From NCBI GenBank assembly GCA_951804985.1, contig OX638132.1, positions 24,652,617 to 24,716,616 of the forward strand: a DNA stretch of 64,000 bases, read 5' to 3'. This document shows positions 22,371-35,392 of this stretch, piece after piece. A program made the position numbers and the translations under genes. The stretch comes from Dryomyza anilis. Its lineage: Eukaryota > Arthropoda > Insecta > Diptera > Dryomyzidae. Every line of letters starts with the position of its first letter. Positions within the stretch are counted from its first letter, which is position 1. The notes under the pieces are model-generated. The model saw only the letters and a list, made by a program, of their open reading frames with translations, made no database searches and had not been told where the DNA came from.

Positions 22371-22420
22371 TTTGGCGCTACAGTCCTGTATAGAACTTCG
22401 GCCGAGCTCTAAGATCTAAG
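22371..22420 (-). repeat. SINE 3'-end fragment
   Basis: TTTGGCGCTACAGTCCTG followed by TAGAACTTCGGCCGAGCTCT matches the 3' portion (reverse orientation) of the SINE at 56.9 kb. The tRNA-like head is absent. Confidence 0.7.
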
Positions 22421-22440
22421 ACCGAGGGTAAGATCCTGAA

Positions 22441-22700
22441 CTAAATTTCCACTCGAGTACCCGGATTGAAATTTAGTTCAGGATGCGATCATTGTCTGAT
22501 CAGACTTGCCTGATTTCAAATAAGGCAAAGACTAGGCTTCAACATCAGTGCTTGTTTCAAAACGTGACTATTCGAAGTTGCAACCCTGACCAGGTTCCCT
22601 ATTAAGCTTACTGATCTTATACTAACCTTATATAAGTCTAACCTTATATAAGTCGTTGTATATTTAAATTCTACTGAAACTGTTTTTACGAAATTCGACA
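22441..22700. repeat. Dispersed repeat L, copy 1
   Basis: A layout with CAGGATGCGATCATTGTC, ATCAGACTTGCCTGATTT, CATCAGTGCTTG and ACTAACCTTATA recurs in diverged form at 48.2-48.4 kb. Short words are shared with the fold-back element at 21.74 kb (CCGAGTG/CCACTCG, CTTAACC). The type is unknown. Confidence 0.45.
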
Positions 22701-22787
22701 CATTTCTAATTTGAACACACAAAAAGTTGCCTCAACACTTTTGCAATGACAAAAAGTCAGCATTTTGAGTCTATAAATGAAATTAAA

Positions 22788-23510
22788 ACCAGTTGGGAAG
22801 GTTAGATCACATGGGAAATTTTAAAGTAGGTGTAATTATGATAGTTAGGATTATCAAAATTATAGTCGGTCTAAGCCGACTATAAATACCCTACACATAT
22901 GTGTGGTTACCATTCAAAGTGATATATAGGTCACCAGGGTATACGAATCCTGAAAATAACTACAAACATTCAATCGCTGAAGAATTTCCATTCAATTGAT
23001 ACCCATATTTACAAATGGGTAGGTGTACCGAATTTCGATTTTTTTTTTGTGAACCACAAGTCTTTTCGCCGGAAAACATTATTATCATATATTTGAGCAT
23101 GATATCAATATATATTTGACCAAAAAAGTTTACCTAAGCACGTATACATGAAAATTGATCTTTATATGTACATTTTATATGAGGTATTTGAACATAAGTG
23201 GTCGGATCATAGGTCAGAATGAACCGATCTCGCCAATTTTTTCGCACATACAGCGTAGGTATATTAGTAATCTAAGTTATAAGTTTCATTTATCTAGCTC
23301 TTCAATTTTAAAAGTAGTAGGGATTTCAACAGACAGACAGACAGACAGACGGACAGACAGACGGACAGACGGACATCGCTAAATCGACTCAGGAGGTCAT
23401 GCTGATCAAGAATATATATACTTTTCCATACCGGAGATGCTTCCTTCTGGGTGTTACAAACGGCGTACCAAACTGAATATACCCTTTCACTCTTAGTGTA
23501 GGGTATAAAA
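22788..23510 (+). mobile_element. Family A mini-me/DINE-1-like element, copy A1
   Basis: The full layout is ACCAGTTGGGAAGGTTAGAT, a stem-loop ATAGTCGG-TCTAAG-CCGACTAT, ATACCCTACAC, body, (GACAGACGGACA)n at about 23,329-23,378, the core with TGATCAAGAATATATATAC, a GGGTGTTACAAACGGCG block, and a terminal hairpin TATACCCT...AGGGTATA. It shares only the 5' motif, the core and the ends with family B. It has no protein coding. Confidence 0.85.
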
Positions 23511-23570
23511 ATTTCAATATTGAAAATTTTAATTTATTTTGCATTTGTGTTCAACAGAATAAATAGATTT

Positions 23571-23640
23571 GCCGTACAGTCCGGAAGAACTTAGGCCGAG
23601 ATCTCTCACCATTTAAGCCGTGCGTGATACATGGAGAGGA
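23571..23640 (-). repeat. SINE fragment
   Basis: CCGTACAGTCCGGAAGAAC, GGCCGAGATCTCTCACCAT and GCCGTGCGTG match the body of the 56.9-kb SINE with several changes. Confidence 0.55.
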
Positions 23641-25410
23641 ACTGGAGACGAATTCTGATCGAATGTAGAAATTTTATCATCTGAATATTAAGAAAGCAAA
23701 TTACTTAGTTATCAAAAGATTTGTTTTCTTGGATTTTGAGAAGTTAATTTATTAACTCTTAAAAAAAGAACACGCAAAATTGTTGTTGTATTCTTTGCTA
23801 AAGGGACACGTGTTCATGTATCTGTTATTGTTTTCATCGATCTTGCTTTGTCTGTAATACTCATTCGCATGTTTTGTTTTGAAATGTTCGTTCGGTATGT
23901 CGTTTGTTAGTGTACCTGGCTATCGGTGTGTTAAAAGTAATTAAGAGAAATTATTCTTGATATGCAACGATTATGTTCTTAGATATCAAAGATGTAATTA
24001 AGTGCAAGTATTCTTGATATGCAAATATAGATTGGCATGATATAGATTGTATTAAGGGTTCCAATCCCGAAGCATTTTGACAATCCCGGGATTTTCGGGA
24101 TTAGAAATGAAATTTCGAGATGCTGGGCGTTTAGTTCCAGAGCATTGTAGAGCTACAGTTAACGTAACTCAGCGTGATCGACTGGGAAGTCTTATGATCT
24201 GGAAGTCGTATAAACATTTAGCAATTCCGCTATTGAACAGGACAGATCTTAGTTATAAATGAATTGATCTTAATTTTTAATTAATTAAATGTAATCTGTA
24301 GGGGAAATATCCCAGTAGATTTATGCATTCTTAAATAATACCATAAAGTTGTTTCTTGAAATATTATGAAGAACTTACTTAGATTTTTACAACCGTGCGT
24401 CGGTCTTTATATTTTGGCGATAGGAATCGACTTATCATCGACTGGGAACCGAACCAGTTGGTTGACACCACAAATTTGTATTGATCGACTTTGAGTTGGT
24501 CGAATGTGCTGAAAACTGACATCTATTATTATATATATTCTTATTGTAGTGTATATGAGCAGCCTTACTATCCGAAAGGACCTTAATATAGTGAGACGTG
24601 ATCAGAATATACAGAAATAGAAAAAAAATGATGAAAACAATTTTACTGTAATATTATAAATTAAAAAACAAAAAGATATTGTACTTTATTCATTTGCGTG
24701 GTTTTAAGGTTATTATTTTTATAAAAAAATTTCATCAATCAAGGATATTATTAAGCAAATGCACTAAAAACTGCAACTCGGTATCTGCTCATGTAATGGG
24801 GAAACGTGACAAAAGCGTCACTCGAAATTTAGCACGTTCTCATTTTTTTTCATTCTTTTTTCCGAGTGATTTTTCTCAAAATAATTGATTTCAGTTTTTA
24901 ATTCACATTCAATCATTCGCTGAATTTTCAACGAAGACGCGAATGAAGTGAAAAAATCATTTTTGAATCCGTTTTGTTGTAGTAACTTCATCCACTATTT
25001 TATATGTCCTGCGATTTTTCACGTTTGCGGATGACTTTAACATAATTGTGTTGGTTAAGAGTTAAGAGTAATCATAAAATAAATAAAAAAAAATAAAGTT
25101 CTTATATTGAAGAGTTCATTAAAAATGATATTGCACTCATGAAAGCACTTAATCGCGAAGAATTTACAAGGGTCAACTAACAAAAAGAAATGTAGAATCA
25201 TGCAAATCCATTTTAAAATGTTCTGCGACTCTTAATTACATTTCAGAGTTGAGTTGTCAAGTGGAAAATTACAAATTGCTCGTTATTATTTTGCATTGCT
25301 TTAAAAATGGTTAATAGGATCACAAGCTATAGCTTTCAATTCAGTTGAAAAATGGTTGGCTTATAAGTTATTAATATTCTGTATTAAAAATAATTAAATA
25401 AGTCCCTAAT
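23641..25410. other. Unassigned AT-rich DNA
   Basis: No gene, RNA or clear repeat is found in almost 1.8 kb. A 'cccgggattttcgggatt' palindrome-like patch lies at 24,084. Confidence 0.4.
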
Positions 25411-25615
25411 GATTGAAAGTTTGTAGTTATTTTCAGGATTCGTATACACTGGTGACCTATATACCACTTTGAATGGTAACCACACATATGTGTAAGGTAT
25501 TTATAGTCGGCTTAGACCGACTATAATTTTGATAATCCTAACTATCATAATAACACCTACTATAAAATGTCCCTACTTTAAAATTGTCCATGTGATCTAA
25601 CCTTCCCAACTGGTT
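25411..25615 (-). mobile_element. Family A 5' fragment, copy A2
   Basis: In reverse, it holds only the 5' end: AACCAGTTGGGAAGG, the ATAGTCGG stem-loop, and the GGTCACCAG and GAATCCTGAAAATAAC segments. It then stops. The 3' body, core and microsatellite are missing. Confidence 0.8.
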
Positions 25616-25633
25616 ATTTAATCTTATTACATA

Positions 25634-26813
25634 CACTAAGAAAACAAAGATGATTGTCACAAATATCAAAGCTCTAAATATCAAGTTATTTACAAATTAT
25701 TTAGATCGTCTTTGAGACAACCATCTCTCAAATATCCGTCAAATACGATAAATATTGCTAGCAACCATCTTTAAAATTTACGATTATTTATAGCAACCAT
25801 CAATTAAACATCTGACAAATAGGAAGATAGTTGTGAAATATTTGGAAAAGGTACTCCATTATAATTCTTGGAGTAATTTTTATTGAATTGAAAGAAAATG
25901 AACCAAGTGTATTTTTATTTATTCTAGAATTAAAACAGTATCCTGGTTATCGCTGTCGTCTTTATAAATCCTTTGATGGTAAAATTTTACAACTACTTGA
26001 GATTTCTTCGCAGAAGAACCAAGTCCGACAGGCGATACTGTCATCAAAGTAAACTCTGAAAAGAAATAATCTAAATCACATCCCTACAAACCATTTGACG
26101 ATAATTTTTAAATTCGATATAATAATGATAAATTTTAGATATAAAACTCAAAGTATTTGAAAATTTAATTGCGTGTTCTTAATAATTTTTGTCAAAACAT
26201 AAAATTTTCTGAACAAATAAAATTTGTTTATCGAAAATAAATCCATTTATGATATCATCTCGATATCTATAACGACAAAAACAACGATATCGTTTTAGAC
26301 AGATTCGTCTTTATCGAAAACCCTATCGTTTTCGTATCATTATAGATTATCGAAAATGACAATATGAGCCTATAAATGATATCGTTTCGATATCGTAAAA
26401 TTATCGTTTGGTTTGCTGGGATGATATTTTATGTTCACTTTTACCATTAAAATGTAATATTTGAGTTGGCACTTTTTTACACAGTTTGATTTACTTCATT
26501 GTTGTGGATAAATCGAGCGTAAGGAAAAAGTACGCCATTTTCCTTTTTTATGGTAGTCAAATGTCAAAATACCTTAAAAGTTTTGCTGCAAATGTCCAAG
26601 AACTCTGGATGTTTGCTATCAGTCAACTGAAAAATATTTCAATTTTCATTGCTGTTGTGGCAATCATATACGTCATATTTAAAAAAATTTAATAGTTTTG
26701 CTGCAACTTTATTGAAACTTATGGGATATTTGAATATTTGATACAAGACGTAAATTAAAAAGGATAGTTGCAGCAAGACTTTCATAAACATCTTGTTTTC
26801 TTAGTGTAGGTAA
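25634..26813. mobile_element. TA-flanked TIR element, 1.18 kb
   Basis: CACTAAGAAAACAAAGATG at the left and CATCTTGTTTTCTTAGTG at the right form an inverted repeat of about 19 bp with one indel, with TA at each flank. Motifs such as GCAACCATC and GATATCG recur inside. No transposase is seen; the 68-codon frame at 26,486-26,692 starts at TTG and shows only a hydrophobic tail. It is a non-autonomous element. Confidence 0.65.
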
Positions 26814-26819
26814 ACAATT

Positions 26820-27190
26820 TTGAAGTAAATACTTGTATTACTTACACAAAAAAAGTATTGTTTACGTATTATTTGCCGTAAACAATCGAATGTTTGTAGT
26901 AAAGACGTATTGTTTCTACTAAATACCTATAATTTTATATAATTTTCCATAAATAATGACTGTTTCCTGCAAACACTTCAAATTATTAGTAATTTATTTG
27001 TCGCAAACACTTTAATGCTTTACATTAAAATATTTGTAAGTGTTCAATTTATTATTCCTCCTAAACACATTCATCACTTCTGTTAACTACCGCATTTATT
27101 TGCCTTAAATGGTAAATTTTAGTTAGTGTTTGAAACAAACATTTGTCAATTGCCTCAAATAATAATTATTTGAAGTGTTTGCTCGAAACA
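26820..27190. repeat. AAACACTT/GTTTAC motif-rich tract
   Basis: The words AAACACTT, GTAAACAA and TATTTGC or their complements recur many times, but without a fixed period. It may be a subterminal-repeat zone of an unrecognised element whose other side has similar words near 27,590-27,660. Confidence 0.4.
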
Positions 27191-27664
27191 CTTGTTTGCG
27201 GGGAAGTATTGGCCCGATTATTTCCGAATGCAATCATGTAATTTTTAATGATGTGCCAAACCTCGCACAACGTACAACGTTTTCACCAAAACTCGTTTTG
27301 TGTAATACTCATTGGAGATGATAGAGTTTGAAGCAGTTAATCAGAAAATTCGATTAATATGTCTTTTCGATTGTTTTGAAGTTTTATAATTACAAATTTC
27401 ACTCCATGACTAAATGAGTAGTCACATGAGTGGATTCAGTTTGGAAGCAATAGAAGTATTTATGGGAAACATTTTTCCTAATCAAGAGTGTTTCTAGCAA
27501 AAGATAAGACAATTTATATAGTTTGGTACAAATATTAAATATGTTTGCGACTAATAATTTAAGCATTTATGCAAATAAGTTAAATTGGTTGTTGCAATTA
27601 ATACTTCAAACACTTCAAGTATTTGTTTGCATTATTGTAGGTAATAAACTGTAAATGCAAAACT
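27191..27664. other. Unassigned DNA
   Basis: No gene is recognised. It lies between two zones with similar short motifs and may be the interior of one element. Confidence 0.3.
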
Positions 27665-27756
27665 TTTTATTATATAAATAATTATAAATAAATAAATATA
27701 TTATAAAACATTTTACTAATTTATGCATGTCGAGCAAGCATTATATAAAAAATAAC
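27665..27756 (-). repeat. Fragment of family F interior
   Basis: TTTTACTAATTTATGCATGT and CGAGCAAGCATTATATAA are the reverse complement of 62.51-62.58 kb. Related pieces flank the MITE nested at 59.55 kb. Confidence 0.65.
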
Positions 27757-28544
27757 ATACAAGACCTACTTGAGAACTGAGAAGTATTATTTTTTTTATA
27801 ATAAACGGTGGGCATCGCCAGCCCACCTGCCTGCGTATCTGTCTTATGCGTTTTGTGCTATTTTGCGATTGATTTAAAATATCGTATATTTTGCTACTTT
27901 TGCGCAGTTGTTTAAATAATTCCAAGATATCCGCACAGAACGTCGTAAGAAGTATAGCATTACAAAAAAAAAGTTATTTTTTGTCTCGTTGGATTTAGTT
28001 TGTCGAGAAATCAGGCGGCGCATAGAGCATGCGAGACGTAAATATAAGCGCTGTGGCGACGATAAAAATAACAACGACCGACTACAACATTGTCATCATA
28101 AAAGTTTAATTGTCCGTCAAGGGTTTTGCGATTGTCGCTAGTTTTGTTTAAATTAGCTTTTGTTATGATTTTATTATATGTATATCAAAGAAATAAAAAG
28201 TATTAAATAAAAATTGCGCATCATATTTAAAATTTTTAATAAAAATGAAACAATACCATACCGCTTTAAATCGTTATTTTACAAATAAACAGACTTTTTT
28301 GAATACCTTTACTTGTTTTAGTATTCTTCTAATAGCTGCTTTTATAAACAACCAGTTATTTTTAAATTATACTACTCAACAAAACGAAAAAATGTTTTGC
28401 CATGCACATCCCATATATCAATTCTATGCATTGAAAAAATATAGTTTATTAAAACAAATACTTTTAGCTGTTGAAATATTGTTATATGAAAATTGTTGCC
28501 ACGACAATAATAGTCTTCAATTGAGAATTTCAATAAGAAATTTT
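27757..28544. other. Unassigned DNA
   Basis: A modest GC-balanced patch lies at 27,950-28,140. The 101-codon frame at 28,245-28,550 (MKQYHTALNRYF...) has very AT-rich codons and no recognisable domain; I treat it as chance. Confidence 0.35.
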
Positions 28545-29450
28545 TATTAAATTTCAATTTTTTTATAAGGGTTTTCGATGTCCCGTCCGGAACCAAAATA
28601 ATACATTTATTACCATTGTAAACTGCAGAATTTCCTCGGCATTTCCAAAGATGTAAACATCATTTTCCTAGAATTGTAGAAAATTTTTGACAGCCAATTG
28701 AAACCTGTCTCTTCCGGAACTTTTTGTACTAAAAGTGTCAAACTACAGTATAAAAATATCAACAAAAAAAAATGTTTTTCAAAAAAAAGTAAAAAAAAAA
28801 AAATTAAAAAAAAAACTTAAAACATCTGGAAATTTGAATAATACATCACTTTTCATTTCGTAATAATGATTATTAATATTGTCATATTCAAAATTATTTT
28901 TAGCAAAAAATCGTAGTGCAAATTTTTATACGGAACGTCGGGAATTATTCTACGATTTATTACGAAATAATTGTAAACTTAAGGAACAAAGTGTACATAT
29001 ACAAAAATAAAGTAAATTGTCTCAGCTTTGTTCAGAGATAATATAAAAAAAATATATTCTACGAAAAAAGTATTTTTAGAATTAAAATCGTACTGATAAT
29101 TTTAATACGGAATTTTTTGTCTCGTCCGGAATTTTTATGTGATTTATTATGAAAAAAAAAATAAACTTTAGAAACAAACTATTTTTTGAAATATTTCAAA
29201 AAAATCAAATACACGCAAAATTTGCTGACTTTTTGGAATATCCATATGAACTTCGATATTTACTTCCGTTTTTGTACCGTCCGGAACGCCCACTATTTTA
29301 TTAATATCTTTTGATCTACCGTATGGAATTCTTTAATTTTTTGCAGATGTTGAAAAAATCAAGTAAATTCATTAATTTTGCTTCGAGAAATTAAAGTTTT
29401 AAGCGTCGCGTCTCGAATGTCTCGCCCGGAACCCCAGGAAATGCCCATAT
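28545..29450 (-). mobile_element. Family D TIR element, copy D3
   Basis: In reverse it ends CCAGGAAATGCCCATAT at 29,450 and shows GATGTCCCGTCCGG (28,578), TTTTTGTACCGTCCGGAACG (29,270) and CTCGCCCGGAACCCC (29,421). The distal terminus of the family is missing at the left. Confidence 0.8.
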
Positions 29451-29572
29451 GTAATTTATTTCACTGTTCACGCAAATGTAAATCTTTTCCCCAACAGTGC
29501 AAAACTGTTGAAAACATTCAATGAATGCTTGTTATATAATTCATAGACTAATTTTCAGATGATATATGTTTT

Positions 29573-30416
29573 ATATACACTCAAAATAAAAAGTCTGTAG
29601 TAGTAGCAAAAAAAGGTTTCCAATTTAGCAAAAATGTTTGCTGAAAAGAGGAAACGGATTTAGCTGAAACAGCAAATGAGAGTTTGCTGTTTCAGTAAAC
29701 TTTTTTAATGCTTTTAAAAATAATAAATAATAGTTTAAAAAAAATAAAGTTAAAAAAAAAACGAGTTGGGAACGTTAGGTCACATGGGTAAGTTCGGTCA
29801 CATGTGGCGGATTTTTATAGTCGGTCGGGCCCGACTATGGAATACCCTACACCTTTGGTAGGGATATTAATGTGGGATATTTAATTGCATACCTTAATTT
29901 TAAAGATTTTAATTATGCTGAACCTCCCCACCCTCAGAATATTATTCACATATCAGAAATTTTCGTCTTAAATTAAATTTATATAAAAAAATTATACAAA
30001 AGTATAAAAAAAAAAACTAATAAAAAAAATAGAAACATATAATTGGGCGGACAACGTCTATATTTAAAATTTTGAAAGGCTAATATTTCATAGATTTGAT
30101 TTTAATAATTTACGGATCAAATTTTCACTATGAAAACCCGGGAAATAATAAAAAAAAAGTGGGCGGATCACAATGGAGCACATATTTTTAGGTGAATTAT
30201 AACAATACGTTTCAAATTTTATACTTATATCTTGAATACTTTTCGAGTTATTAGTTCCTAAAGAGTTATATAAAAGTGACTTGTATGGGAGGTGGGCGTG
30301 GCCGTTGACCGATTTGGCTCATTTTCAAACTCAGTTCCTACTTTTGGCTAAAATATAATAATATGAAATTTTATCGCATTCTGATCAGTATTTCTCAAGT
30401 TATTCTGTATTCAGCA

Positions 30417-30452
<36 letters not shown>

Positions 30453-30813
30453 GGACATGGCTAAACGGACTCGGGTAGTGATGCTGATCAAGAATATATA
30501 TACTTTTCCATACCAGACAGGCCTCCTAAAGGGCGTTACAATATATGCACAAAGTTAATATACCCTGTACCTCATACACCTATGGTATAATAAAAATTAT
30601 AATAAAATCACACACAATTAAAAAAATTTCACGCAAAATAATAAAACAAGAGTTTCCACTTTTGAATCAACAGTAAATACATTTAATATTTAAACAGCGT
30701 AAGCATTCATAAAACAAATATATGGAGTTCTTGGGTACGAAATTACCAATAAAAGTTGTTGTTATGAGGTACCAAATTGTTGCCATTAAGATTTCTTTTT
30801 TTTTCAGTGTATA
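29573..30813. mobile_element. TA-flanked element hosting family B copy B2
   Basis: CACTCAAAATAAAAAG at 29,579 and the complement of CTTTTTTTTTCAGTG near 30,810 make a weak inverted repeat, with TATA on both flanks. The left part has a GCAAA/TTTGCTG motif pattern (AGCAAAAATGTTTGCTGAAA). Family B fills most of the interior. The boundaries are less certain than for the other elements. Confidence 0.45.
29761..30592 (+). mobile_element. Family B mini-me/DINE-1-like element, copy B2
   Basis: It starts ACGAGTTGGGAACGTTAGG, has a stem-loop ATAGTCGG...CCGACTAT at about 29,817, (GACA)n at 30,418-30,456, the core, then TATACCCTGTACCTCATAC. The final TGTAGGGTATA is altered to TATGGTATAATAAAA. It includes extra A-rich expansions at 30,000-30,020. 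Confidence 0.85.
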
Positions 30814-31172
30814 ATTCGCGTCTACTGATTTTGTCCCCATACTCTCGAAATTATAGGACCTTTTTAGACACTTTTTAGAAATAAAAAAAAATACAGTCCC
30901 TTACACTCAAAATAATGTCTAGGACATTTTACGAAATAATTTTTCGTAATTTTGAATTCCGTAAAATACACGAATAATTCGTAGAATATACGAAACATTT
31001 GTAATTTAATTTTTTTTTTCCCAAATTATCTTATACGAACGATTCGTATATATTACGAAACAATATTCGTAAAATTAAAACAACAACAAAATTACGAATA
31101 TTTTATTGAGTCATATTCATCGACAGTTTTTATTTATGTGGTATCGCGGGCGCAAATAGATAGTTATTAATA

Positions 31173-32015
31173 AAGGGTTTTTCAACAGGGACGCTACACA
31201 AGTAGAGCGACAGGGACAGCAAACGACGCCATATTTCTTGCCGCTCTTTTGACAATTCTCTTCAGTAAGGTTTGCCATTTCATGATGGAAAGATATACGC
31301 ACCAACAACGAGTCGAAATTATTAAAATTTACTACCGAAATTCGGTAGTGAAAATTCGAAAAATCATATTCAGCGTTGAGGCTCATTTCTGGCTAAATAG
31401 CTTCGTCATTGCATCCCGAAAAAATTACGGTTTGCTGCGGTTTATGGGCTGGTGGCGTCATTGGGCCGTACTTATTCCGTGATGATCAAGACCGGCACGT
31501 TACTGTGAATGGGAATCGCTACCGTTCAATGTTAACCGAATTGGATGATATGGACTTGGAGGACATGTGGTTAAAACAGGACGGCGCCACAAGCCACACA
31601 GCGAATGCCACAATCAGTTTATTGGAAACCAAGTTTGGAGAACGTGTTATCTCACGAAATGGTCCAGTCGATTGGCCGCCTCGGTCGTGCGATTTAACGC
31701 CGTTAGACTATTTCCTGTGGGGCTATGTCAAGTCTATGGTCTATGCCAACAAGTCAGCGACGATTTATGAACTTCGTACGAATATCGAACGTGAAATTGC
31801 AGCAGTATCGGCCAATTTATGCTTGAAAACCGTCGAAAATTGGGTTCAGCGTCTGGACTTCTGCAAACGTGCCCGTGGTGGCCATGCAAAAGAAATCGAG
31901 TTCCATACATAATGGCATCGAACGTACTTTTACAGGAATAAAGAATTTCATTGATATCCAAAACCGTTTTTGTTTAAAAAAAAAATTTTGTATCGGCTCT
32001 TATTGAAAAACCCTT
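31173..32015 (+). mobile_element. Rosa-type (DD41D) mariner-like element, internally deleted
   Basis: The element is 843 bp with inverted ends AAGGGTTTTTCAA and TTGAAAAACCCTT, flanked by TA on both sides, as required for Tc1/mariner elements. It contains a broken transposase gene. Two fold-back derivatives of its 5' end lie at 56.2 and 59.6 kb. Confidence 0.85.
31282..31912 (+). pseudogene. Rosa-type (DD41D) mariner transposase, defective
   Basis: The source enzyme cuts and pastes the element at TA sites. Three pieces remain. (1) An N-terminal piece MMERYTHQQRVEIIKIYYRN from 31,282 is followed by a deletion that removed the rest of the helix-turn-helix DNA-binding region. (2) IIFSVEAHFWLN holds the first catalytic region, where the family has Asp (FSDEAHF) and this copy has Val. 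(3) After a frame change near 31,408, a 165-residue C-terminal part reads HPEKITVCCGLWAGG, QDGATSHTA and DLTPLDYFLWGYVK to GGHAKEIEFHT. From the Asp of QDGATS to the Asp of PLDYF there are 41 intervening residues, the DD41D spacing of the rosa group. The gene cannot encode an active transposase. Confidence 0.85.
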
Positions 32016-32335
32016 TACAAAAAGGTTTAAAATGTGTTCTGTGTTAGTGCTGTTTATGTCAAAAATTCAAAAGTATCATATTTCATAATTTTCATATTTT
32101 TATGAATCGTCATTTTCATCGTCAGTTTTTTTTTTAACAAAATATTTGTGTATTTTATGAAAGATTCGTAAAATGTTTCATATGTTTCATAAATGTACGA
32201 ATGCTATCGTCAAAAGTACGAATACATTTGTAAAATGTACGAATATATTCGTATATAGGTACGCAAATATTCAATAAATTACGAATCTTTCGTATTATGT
32301 ATGTATTATGGCTTTCCTTTTTTTAGTGCATTTTT

Positions 32336-33278
32336 AAATCAATTTAAAATTCACACGTTTCACATACTACTATTTAATTAAAAATTCATATTCATTCATA
32401 TGTATTCAACTGCTACAAGTACATTTTACATTTTGGCCTAAAATGAAAAAACCAATAATATCCCCATTTAAAAGTATTAAGACACGAGTGCAGCTGATTA
32501 TGCATCTAAATGACACAATTTCCTAACATTAACATAATTCACAGATGACAATTTCCTTTAAACAAACAACTGTCTTACTTTCGTTTTCAGTGAAACGTGA
32601 AAAATATTTACGACAAATTTATGAACTATGAAAATGAGTGATATCAGTTAAATCGTAAATTCCACCAGAGCAATACAAAAAAAAAACCCTTTATTTAAAC
32701 TAAAATAACCCTTCATATGCCATATCGCGTCACATGTGAGTAACTTTTATGGCTGATCATGCTACTTAATTTTCGTATAGTTGTTATTTTTTCGGTATTA
32801 ATACCTTCTGCACCATGTTTACACTGATAATTGCTTCCAAACAATTCGAATCACCAAATTACTACATAAAGGGGGATTTTTGGTTACCCGCAGTGCGTAT
32901 TTATTAAAAGTCATAAGAGTTATTAAATATGTTGTATTCTGTTTGTATCTATCCGTTTTTATAACTTTATTATGATAATAAAACGTATTTTATGACAGAC
33001 ATTAATCAACTATATAATAAATATTTTGATTAATAACAATTTTGTGAGTGTTTGGTATGTGCTTTTTGTATGAATTAAGGTATGTATTTTCTTAGCATTT
33101 TTTGATTTAAGGTATGAGTCAAGTATTATACATTTAAATGCGTAGTTAGTAGTAATATTAAAAATATTATATTTGCATGTTTTAGAAATGTACACTTTGT
33201 TAAAAATGTCTAATTTTTAGTGAATTTTTGTTAATAGGGAATTATACAAAAAACTATACTAGGATTATGATCTGGAAT
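32336..33278. other. Unassigned AT-rich DNA
   Basis: No gene or recognised repeat is found. Confidence 0.4.
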
Positions 33279-33411
33279 ACACAGAAAAAATTACAGAAAT
33301 AAATATAGCAAAAAATTTTATTTTTTATTTTTTTAATTGTTTTATCACCGTTAAAACATTTAATTGTAGTGATTAAATATTTGATCATAATAATTAATAA
33401 ATTAACAGAAA

Positions 33412-34135
33412 ACCAGTTGGGAAGGTTAGATCACATGGGAAATTTTAAAGTAGGTGTTATTATGATAGTTAGGATTTTCAAAATTATAGTCGGTCTAAGC
33501 CGACTATAAATACCCTATACATATGTGTGGTAACTATTCAAAGTGGTATATAGGTCACCAGGGTATACGAATCCTAAAAATAACTACAAACTTTCCATCC
33601 CAAAGGAATATTCTTTCATTTGATACCCATGTTTACAAATGGGTAGGTGTACCCAATTTAGATTTTTTTTTTTTGAAAACTACAAGTCGTTTCATGGGAA
33701 AACATTATTTTTATGTATTTGAGCATAATGTCAATATATATTTGACCAAAAAAGTTTACCTAAGCACGTATACAGTAATATTGATTTGCAGATGTAAATT
33801 TTATATGAGGTATTTGAACATAAGTGGTCAGTTCTCAGGTCACAATAGACCGATCATGATAATTTTCTTGTTCAGACGGCTTAGATATATAAGTAATTTA
33901 AATCTAGCTCTAGCTCTTCAACTTTTTCTGTAATCGTGATTTCAACAGACAGACAGAAGGACAGACGGACAGACAGGCAGACAGACGGACAGACGGACAT
34001 CGCTAAATCGACTCAGGAGGTCATGCTGATCAAGAATATATATACTTTTCCATACCGGATATGCTTTTTTCAGGGTGTTACAAACGGCGTACCAAATTGA
34101 ATATACCCTTTCACTCTTAGTGTAGGGTATAAAAA
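33412..34135 (+). mobile_element. Family A mini-me/DINE-1-like element, copy A3
   Basis: It is complete from ACCAGTTGGGAAGGTTAGAT to TAGTGTAGGGTATAAAA, but the body (33,650-33,930) is diverged from A1 and A6. The microsatellite at 33,947-33,998 is a mix of GACA, GACG and GGCA units. Confidence 0.85.
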
Positions 34136-34199
34136 CACAGAGTTACTTCAATACAATTAAATAATTTGCTGAAACGACAATTGAATTAACAATAGTCGT

Positions 34200-34290
34200 T
34201 GCTGAGCACAACTATAGCCGCGACGCGTCGTCACGATGCGATCTTGCAGCGAATGAACGCCGGCAAACAAGCAAACGATAGAATTTTTAG
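34200..34290. other. GC-richer patch within the nest
   Basis: GCCGCGACGCGTCGTCACG and GCGAATGAACGCCGGC stand out by composition. They may belong to the outer element or be unique host DNA. No coding signal is seen. Confidence 0.3.
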
Positions 34291-34459
34291 TTTGCAAGTT
34301 GCACGCATATTATTCCTATTTGGTAAATGCCATAATATACTCTTATAGAGCTTGATCTTCCTCTAAGTGTGTCGTCAAAAATAGTGATGGTGGAAATGGT
34401 TGCATATTTAGTTATGATTCCAATTTCATAATCAGAACAGTACACCTAAAAAAAAATGC

Positions 34460-35392
<933 letters not shown>

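Larger units (their letters stand above)
30900..32335. mobile_element. TACGAA-motif element split by a rosa-type insertion
   Basis: TACGAA or TTCGTA recurs roughly eight or more times in each of two zones, 30,930-31,105 and 32,150-32,300, on both sides of the rosa-type element at 31,173-32,015. The arrays resemble transposase-binding subterminal repeats. Termini (CACTCAAAATAATG; TTTTTTTAGTG) are weak, so the limits are approximate. Confidence 0.5.

Noticed and set aside
28245..28550. 101-codon frame MKQYHTALNRYF...
   Set aside because: Very AT-rich codons, no recognisable domain or conserved signal, no promoter or polyadenylation context that stands out.
31409..31912. A 167-codon intact gene for a SETMAR-like protein
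   Set aside because: The apparent start is TTG in the middle of a transposase. The frame is the C-terminal part of a deleted rosa-type element with TIRs and TA flanks.
33523..33933. 136-codon frame
   Set aside because: Lies wholly inside mini-me copy A3 and matches translations of other family A copies.
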